A DNA stretch of 64,000 bases from Alligator mississippiensis (Eukaryota; Chordata; Crocodylia; Alligatoridae): positions 252,568,251-252,632,250 of the forward strand of contig NC_081826.1 of the NCBI RefSeq assembly GCF_030867095.1, written 5' to 3'. The translations under genes and the position numbers were made by a program. Shown piece after piece: positions 57,771-64,000 of the stretch. Position 1 is the stretch's first letter. Every line of letters starts with the position of its first letter. The notes under the pieces are model-generated. The model was not told the DNA's origin and searched no databases. It saw only the letters and a program-made list of their open reading frames with translations.

Positions 57771-59455
57771 ATTTCCATGGCAAATGGAAAACCCAGATCC
57801 CTGATGATCAGTCTTAACTTTGTTAAAACAAAGTTGTTTGGAAAAGGAAATAACATTATTTATTCCATTAAGGTGTATACTCCTGTGTGGGAGCAAAACT
57901 ATATTCATTACTATATAGTTGACTACTCGGAGGATTCTTTTCCTCCTTGTGAAGAATTACACCAAGTAGTTTTTGTTAAAGTGTCCTCACCAGAGTTGCT
58001 CTCTTTCAAAGCAGTTTGATAAATAGACAGTTTGAATAACAGATCCTAGAGAGATTCACTTTCATTTTAAGAGGCCTTTGATCATAAAAAGTTGTGGGAC
58101 TTGGTTCGGTGTATTCTGGTTTAGAGTTTGATCCTGCTTAAATTGGGGTCAATGGGAATTTTTCCCTTAGCTTTAGTGGGAGAACAATAAGCCCTTGAGG
58201 AGTAAAAACTGGTCTTTCAACTGCTTGGGTATGTGCAGACAAGCAATAGAAACCTGTATTATGTTTTTTTGCCGAGACCCAGTGTTAAAACTGGCACTGT
58301 CATGCCTGGAAGGGCTATCATAACTGTTTTAAAAAGAAGTCAGAGAAATTATGCTAAAAGTGGCATATTTCTTAGCAATAAATGTCTAAAGCCAAAAGTT
58401 GTGGGGACTGATTATTTTTCTTACATCCATTTAGTCCAAACAAAACAGTTCACATGTGATAACAGAAAAATAAATGTTCTGGATGCTCTTGACCATAGGA
58501 TTTGCCTTATAGGGCAAGGTCATTACTTCAATTAGTTTAATGTTTCAGTGGAAAGTATAGCAGGCTTCTCTTTTAATTCATCTGCCGAGTAGGCAATGTT
58601 GAGGAGTAGGTCAAAGTAAAGTTTTCCTCCAACTTGGCAGAACTGTTGTAAAAATGTCAACAGTTATAGAGCAGTTATAGCATAACTGAGCCACCTTCAT
58701 AAATCTAGCCCAGCTTTTCAAATGTAATAAGGCTTAAAGAAAAAAAAGACCATTTTATTAACTTCTGGAACTTTGTGTGGTGTGTTCAACACCTACCATC
58801 CCATTTTACATCCTCTCCCACCCACTCACTTTAATTTTGACAAAACATCCAAAATTTGGCTTTAATGATTTCTTTTTTTATAATCAAGGAAGTTCTGGAC
58901 ACCTGCCAGAGCTGTGATAGAAGTTGCAGGCTTTGCTATAAATATCATGCTGCTGAATGTGGTGTTTTTCTACAGATATAGGTTGTGCAAATCATTGTTC
59001 CAAGGAGAATAACCAAGTAATCATAGTGCTATTAACTAAATGTTTGCTGTTGATTATGTTAGAGACATCAGCTGGCAGCAAGCCCAGGCTAAGCAATGGT
59101 CTCTGCAGCTTTGTCTGTCCTGGCCTGCACTGGCACTGAGAGCTACTGTGGGTGAGTGCCAAAATTAAAGAATAGGACAAGTAGGGGGACAAATAACGTG
59201 AAATATTCAAGCCATCTCACAAGCAAGCAACATTGCAATAGATAATTCAAGGCATTTTAAGTAAAGCACTTCAGGCTTCACTTCCCAGACCTTTATTCCT
59301 CTAAGCAAAGTTTAGTCCTTCACATGATGTACTCTGTTAATCATACATGCACAAAGTTCTTATATAACTAACTTGAACCTTTTGGCTTTGCATGACATGC
59401 AGGGACTCTTACAGACTCTCTCACACATAAGCCAAAAGAGATATGGCATATTGTA
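57771..59455. other. Intergenic / TMEM174 upstream region, nothing recognised
   Basis: AT-rich DNA with no named repeat. A TTACAG at about 59409-59414 could be the acceptor for a coding exon of TMEM174 if the gene has a non-coding first exon. No CpG island or TATA box stands out. Confidence 0.4.
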
Positions 59456-60087
59456 ATGGAGCAGAACAGCAATAATGTAGAGGATTTTTCTCTCAATGTA
59501 TTTTCTGTCACACCTTATCAGCCTAGCAGATCTGATGCCCTGGTGTCAGATGATGACAAAGCTGGTGCTACTGTGTTCTTTTCAGGTGTGTTTCTGGGAT
59601 TGGTGGGGATCACTTTCACAGTGATGGGTTGGATCAGATATGAAGGCATTACTCACCTGGAGTGGACTCAGTTATTAGGGCCGATTCTGCTTTCTGTTAG
59701 CGTGACTTTTATTCTAATTGCTGTGTGCAAATTTAAAATGCTTACATGTAAATTGTGCAAAGAAAGTGATGAAAGTGCATCAGATATGGACCAGATTCCA
59801 AGTCGACAGTCCTTTGTTTTTACTGGAATTAACCAACCTATCACTTTTCATGGTGCTACAGTGGTACAGTACATCCCTCCTCCTTATTCAGCCCAGGAGG
59901 GAACCACTATGAATCCAGCCCATCTGCACCCAGTGCTTGGGTGTCGTAGTGTTTCTTCTTCAGGTGAATCAACAATTCCTACTTCAAGCCCTCCCCAGTA
60001 CTATACTGTGTACCCTCTGGAAAATCCAGCTTTTACTGAAGATGAGAACTATCCTGCCTATCTAGTAGGTGACACAATGGATCAGAG
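59456..60087 (+). CDS. TMEM174: TMEM174 first coding exon
   Basis: TMEM174 is a two-pass membrane protein highly expressed in kidney proximal tubule, reported to act on the phosphate transporter NPT2A (family knowledge). The exon starts MEQNSNNVEDFSLNVFSV. Membrane segments are at residues about 37-60 (ATVFFSGVFLGLVGITFTV) and 74-93 (LGPILLSVSVTFILIAV). Next comes a Cys-containing juxtamembrane stretch (CKFKMLTCKLCK), a conserved FTGINQPITFHGATVVQY segment and a PPPY motif near residue 140. It ends in phase 2 with AG before a GTATGT donor at 60088. Joined to the exon at 61409 it gives 242 residues, matching the known length of about 243. Confidence 0.93.
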
Positions 60088-61003
60088 GTATGTCTTCTGA
60101 TGTGTTTTTTACTTGGTCTGTATACAGTGCTGTGAAATTGCAAAGCTGTTATTTGGTATGTATAACACATTGCAAAGCATTATTATAATGTGTATAAATG
60201 CTATAGTGCTTCTTGAGAAAATTCCTATGATTTACTTTATAAAGGCAACAGGAGCCATAACAGATATTTTAAAATAATGTTGAAGATTGTAAATATTCAG
60301 TTTCTATATAGTATTTTTAGTCTTTACAGACCTTGTCATTGTGCAAACTCCTCCCTGTTGTGTGCATGTGTGGGGTTTATTTGCTTCTCTCCAGTCCTCT
60401 CCCTTACTGGCTGTACTATCATTCACCTAGAGATAATAAGCTGGTCATTTTCTTTGTTAAAGCAGTTTCACTGTAATGGTAATATGATCATAGTAGCACA
60501 GCCAATTCAGAAACAACCTTCCTGTGATAATGAAAGCATCTGTTCTGTAGCAGATGTTCTCCTTAGTGACAATGGATTTCCAATCCCACTGTGTGCAAGC
60601 TTCCAGTCCTTATTCTCGTTTCCCTTATTGGTATTGATTGAATCATTGATTTGGATGTTATAAGAGTAGTGCAAAGTTGCCATAATAAAAGACAAAAGGA
60701 AATCATTTCATATCTATCTGTTATATTTTTTCCTTTAAAAAACAACTGTAGGCGGTGTTAAAAATTAATTCCTTTAGAAGAGAAGATAAGCTTTTTAAAG
60801 TTTTTTTGAAGGTCACTTGTGGAGATCCTGGTTAACTAATAATATTTGCCAACACATGTGATAGACAAAGCTAGTATGAACATTAACATCTTGGCATTTT
60901 TACTAGAAAAGTAAAAAAAATCATCACAGTAGCGTTAGACCTCATCCCACATTTTCTTCAGCAAAACTCCTACTGCTGTCAGGAACAGGCAGCTAGGGAT
61001 GAG
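60088..61003 (+). other. TMEM174: TMEM174 intron, left part
   Basis: Non-coding intron sequence up to the MITE at 61004. Reading straight through the donor would end after YVF, a short alternative C-terminus that I consider unspliced read-through. Confidence 0.6.
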
Positions 61004-61352
61004 CAGTAGCATTACTAGGAGTGGGCAAGAGGGGCACCTGCTCCCCACTCCTGCAGAGGCCATGCCCCAACAGCATACCCATGCTGGGAACACCAAAACA
61101 GTTTACAGCTGCTGCTGCTTTAAGAGCAACAGCCAAAGTAGGTGGAGCATGCAGCCATGGCAGCAGCAGTTATGTCGGGGACTACTGGCATGGGTAAGAT
61201 TGCTGTGCTCCCCTGCACCCTACTCTTGGAACCATACATCCTTCTCACCCTCAGACTCCTACAACCCCACATGCACCCCCTCCTGCTCTCACAAACTGTG
61301 TGTCCCCCTGCAGGATTTGCCCTAGGCACCATCTCTGCTTGTTATGCCAGTG
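61004..61352. mobile_element. hAT-type MITE in TMEM174 intron
   Basis: The left end CAGTAGCATTACTAGGAG and right end GCTTGTTATGCCAGTG are imperfect inverted repeats. Flanks GGGATGAG (60996-61003) and GGTACGAG (61353-61360) match at 6 of 8 bases. The interior includes GGGCAAGAGGGGCACC and GCCCTAGGCACC, complementary features of this type of short hAT derivative. It is about 60 bp upstream of the last exon. Confidence 0.7.
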
Positions 61353-61408
61353 GGTACGAGTGTGTTTTTTGTATAACATGTCACCTCTTTTGTTTCTCTC
61401 ACTTGCAG

Positions 61409-61505
61409 ATCAGATGACTATCCTGACGAGCCAGAAGAATTGCTAGAAGAAATTTGTGACAACTTCTCACCTCCGCCTTATGAGGAAATATACCCATTGT
61501 CTTAA
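61409..61505 (+). CDS. TMEM174: TMEM174 last coding exon
   Basis: The acceptor CACTTGCAG ends at 61408. The first base completes an Arg codon, then SDDYPDEPEELLEEICDN, FSPPPYEEIYPLS and TAA at 61503-61505. The acidic stretch and terminal PPPYEE match the known C-terminus type of TMEM174. PPPY is a WW-domain ligand. Confidence 0.92.
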
Positions 61506-61529
61506 TGAAGACTGGATGACTAGGACTTC

Positions 61530-61535
61530 AATAAA
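61530..61535 (+). promoter_or_regulatory. Poly(A) signal of TMEM174
   Basis: AATAAA only 25 bases after the stop codon, followed by TGTGTG-containing sequence near 61574. It would give a very short 3' UTR. Confidence 0.6.
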
Positions 61536-61861
61536 GACTGAAGTTCTAAGACATCCTGGCACTCATAGTCTACTTGTGTGTTATCAAGATATAGTATGCA
61601 CATTAAACAAGTATAGGATTCTGATGCTGATAAACCCCAATATGCCAATATAGTGCAGATATATTTAGCTGATTAGCTGACCACATTTTCTCTTTCTGAA
61701 TTTATTATTTATAGTACAGCTTACAAACATGCATACCTAATTTCAGGCTCCTAAATTCATATTTAAGCCTCTAAACAAGTAACCCAGTTTTCAGAAGTTC
61801 TGGAGATGGTAGCATTTGAATACCCAAAAGGTGATGCAGTTCCTATGATTTACTATGTTTT

Positions 61862-62700
61862 ACTATGAATCCTATGATTCGTGGTCACTGTCCCCAAGGT
61901 GACCACGAATCTGCAGCTCCCCTACCAGGTCTTCCCCCGTAGCCAACACCAAGTCCAGTAAGGCATTCCCCCTAGTGGGACCGTATACCTCCTGCATTAG
62001 GTGAAGGTCCTGCACACAGGTTAAGAACCTATGTGAACAGTTGGATTTGGCTGACTGGTCCTCCCAGCAGATGTCAGGGTAGTTTAGGTCCGCCATGACA
62101 ACCACGTCCCTGGACTGTATGACCTCTGAGAGCTGCCTCAAGAATTCCAAGTCTAGCTTTTCCTCTTGGTGCAGTGGACCTGTCCCCCACCACCAAGTAC
62201 CTTTCCCCACAACCTCCATGTATCCTAACCCACAATGCCTCAACTTTCTCCTCCTCTGATCCCATTTTGATTAGGGTAGATGTATAAAGCTCCTTGACAT
62301 AGAGAGTAACCTCACCCCCTTTCCTCCCTACTCTGTCCCTTCTGTACAACCTGTAGCCCTCAATGTGTATTGCCCAGTCATGGGTAGGGTACCACCAGGT
62401 TTCTGTTAGCCCCACTAAATTGAAGTTATTATTTGCAGGCAGAAGTGTGAGTTCTTCCTGCTGTTCCCCATGCTCCTAGCATTAGTATAGAGGCACTTGA
62501 GCTCTCCGAATGGTGCCTTTGGTGCCCCCCCCCACCCCCGTTCTGATGCCCAAAGGGCCCCTTAGTATTTACCTGGGATATACTGCTGCCTGTCTTACAG
62601 TTTGTAGGTTCTAGACTCTCTCCATCTCCTGCCTCCCCATCCCCCATCATACTTAGTTTAAAGCCCTGCTTTATGTCCATTTTAGGGACCTAGCTTCAAA
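61862..62700 (-). mobile_element. CR1 LINE endonuclease fragment, lacking the 3' half
   Basis: On the - strand: GLTETWWYPTHDWAIHIEG, YRLYRRDRVGRKGGEVTLY, VKELYTS, then VVVMADLNYPDICWEDQSA, GNALLDLVLATGEDLV and LGDSDHES. These are the CR1 AP-endonuclease motifs in order (ETWW, DxNYPDICWE, SDHE). Two frames carry it, so one frameshift near 62100-62240 is likely. It ends at 61862, right after SDHE, next to repeated (A/C)CTATGA-like motifs, with no reverse transcriptase. That is the reverse of the usual 5' truncation. Confidence 0.88.
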
Positions 62701-62939
62701 ACTGGGATTCTCCCAAATCCCTGCTTAACATTGGAGATGCCTAAAATTCTTGGGCACCTCAGTTTTCACCAGTCAAATTTGCAGGTACCCGGAAGTGCCT
62801 CAGTCTTCATCTTGCTGAGTAGCTAGTCACCTAGTTCATGCAGAAGCCCATCAGAATTAACAAACCAGGCCTTCATTGCTTATTTTGCTAGTAGGCATTG
62901 GACCATACTCAGTAGATCAACCTTCACCCAAAAAAGAAG

Positions 62940-63465
62940 AGGCTGAGGTGGTGCCTCTCCCCATGAGTATAATAGCTTAATGATTATTCAGGGTGTAGGA
63001 GATACAGGTTTCAATTCCCCACTCTGTTTGAGGGGATGCAAACTCCCAGAAGATTGCCTGAACTGTCAGACTATAGACTTTTGTAGGGGCTAAACAAGGC
63101 CATGTGGAATGGCTATTAGTCTTCCCTGTAGGGTAAAGCAGTTCCACTGTGCATAAAACCAAAGAGAATGTATGGGCATGTTTGGTAGTATAACCCAGTA
63201 ATTAGGTCACTTATCTGAGAGGGGAAGACCTGGGTTCCAGTCCATGCTCCAACAGCTATTCAAGCAATTTATCCATTTGCAAATGGTTTCAACAAGGCAA
63301 ACTGATGGACATGTCCTCTATCCATCTCCTAGAGTAGCTGATAGCCTGGTGGGTAGAGCATTTCCCTGTGAGTAGACAGATGTGGGTTTGAACCTTATAG
63401 GCTAAGGAAAAAATTAAACCTGGGTCTCCAGTGAGTGAACCCTAACTGCTGAGCTACTGGATAAA
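62940..63465. repeat. Cluster of tRNA-like, box-B-bearing repeat units
   Basis: Three units on + and one on - share a tRNA-like layout. Box-B-like motifs on + are GGTTTCAATTCC (63007-63018), GGTTCCAGTCC (63233-63243) and GGTTTGAACCT (63385-63395), each preceded by GTTAG/GGTAGAGCA-like sequence and GGGA. The - strand unit at about 63410-63465 reads CCAGTAGCTCAGCAGTTAGG (an A-box-like start) then GGAGACCCAGGTTTAATT. Related AGTAGCTCAGNGGTTAG... units occur in reptile genomes. None folds convincingly as a tRNA, so these are repeats. Confidence 0.55.
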
Positions 63466-63594
63466 ATGAAGCACAAGTGACCCTGCACCTCCTTTGCCCA
63501 TGTTTTGAAGGAATCCCTGCTTGCCCTTTCTTTTTTTTAAGGATAAGCATAGGTACTCCAGCAGAGCTTTTACCATCATGAATCCCAACCAAAA

Positions 63595-63685
63595 TTGTAG
63601 GAAAGCAGGGCAGGAAAGCACCTCAGGAGGTCTAACCCCCTACTCAAGAGGCAGGATTGTCCCTATCTAAACCATCCCAGACAAG
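63595..63685 (-). mobile_element. CR1 3' fragment, reverse orientation
   Basis: Contains CACCTCAGGAGGTCTAACC, AGGCAGGATTGTCCC and AACCATCCCAGACAAGTG, the reversed CR1 3' UTR. It stops abruptly at the LTR-like sequence that follows, where other copies continue TTTGTC. Confidence 0.7.
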
Positions 63686-64000
63686 TGTGATGGGCTGTCT
63701 GGCAGTGACCTAGCCCAGGGGTTTTGAAAGGGCAAAAGATGATTGGAGGACTTGGGATTCCCTTTCCTCACCAATCAGGCCCCAGAGACTCACCCTCCAT
63801 GTCCCCTGATTGGCCCCTTGGGTCACCTGGAGGGGGATAAAAGGGACAGCATGGCTGACTCAAGGGAGAGACCAGTGAAGACCCACAAGGAGCTTCAAGG
63901 AGCTGGCAAGAGCTGAGCCAGCGGAGAAGAAGCAGTTGCCCCAGAAGAGCCTGAAGGAGCAGGACCTGCAGGCAGCAGTTGGACCCTCAGCAGCACAGCG
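63686..64000 (+). mobile_element. LTR-like sequence, cut by the window edge
   Basis: Begins TGTGATGGGC in the middle of a CR1 fragment. It has promoter-like spacing: ATTGG boxes near 63742 and 63821, CCAATCAGG near 63770, and a TATA-like GGATAAAAGGG near 63835. These features fit the 5' end of an LTR of a retroelement fossil. The other end, internal region and target duplication lie outside the window, so the call is tentative. Confidence 0.4.

Noticed and set aside
61876-61911. 13-bp perfect hairpin as a terminator or regulatory element
   Set aside because: It falls in the CR1 endonuclease coding sequence (GHLGDSDHE), where related motifs explain most of it; kept only as a possible breakage clue.
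1-64000. CRISPR array, phage or bacterial operon
   Set aside because: No regularly spaced perfect repeats, no ribosome-binding-site organisation; all coding evidence is spliced vertebrate genes or eukaryotic transposons.

Overview
The window looks like nuclear DNA from a reptile with low repeat turnover, most likely a crocodilian; a turtle is not excluded. The genes are split by GT-AG introns. The interspersed repeats are dominated by CR1 LINEs of several subfamilies, with hAT-type and other DNA-transposon MITEs, a Penelope-like element, and Ty3/gypsy (LTR retrotransposon) fossils. There is no sign of bacterial gene organisation. The species call is an inference from repeat content.

Three host genes, all on the + strand, are recognised by their proteins and their order. 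(1) The last five coding exons of FCHO2 lie at 2932-11564, encode about 193 residues of the C-terminal mu-homology domain, and are followed by a long 3' UTR. (2) TMEM171 has a probable CpG-island promoter near 41.5-41.95 kb and coding exons at 47067-49061. (3) TMEM174 has two coding exons at 59456-61505. FCHO2-TMEM171-TMEM174 is the order known on human chromosome 5q13, so the block appears syntenic.

Layout: 0-11.6 kb is the FCHO2 end, with a complete hAT-type element, a fold-back DNA transposon and two CR1 pieces in its introns. From 11.6 to 14 kb is the FCHO2 3' UTR. From 14 to 41 kb is intergenic and repeat-rich: nine CR1 pieces, a solo LTR inside a CR1, a gypsy pol fossil, an RTE-like LINE, a tRNA-His-like SINE head fused to a CR1 tail, and a Penelope-like reverse transcriptase. 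From 41 to 49 kb is TMEM171. From 49 to 59 kb is intergenic with four CR1 or MITE blocks and a GC-rich repeat family. From 59 to 61.5 kb is TMEM174. From 61.5 to 64 kb are a CR1 endonuclease fragment, a cluster of tRNA-like repeat units and an LTR-like sequence cut by the window edge.

The main points for a second look are an in-frame amber codon in TMEM171 ahead of its fourth membrane segment, a GC-AG intron in FCHO2, several nested insertions that give a relative age order, a long fold-back element, and the tRNA-His/CR1 chimera. I found no undescribed multi-gene system.
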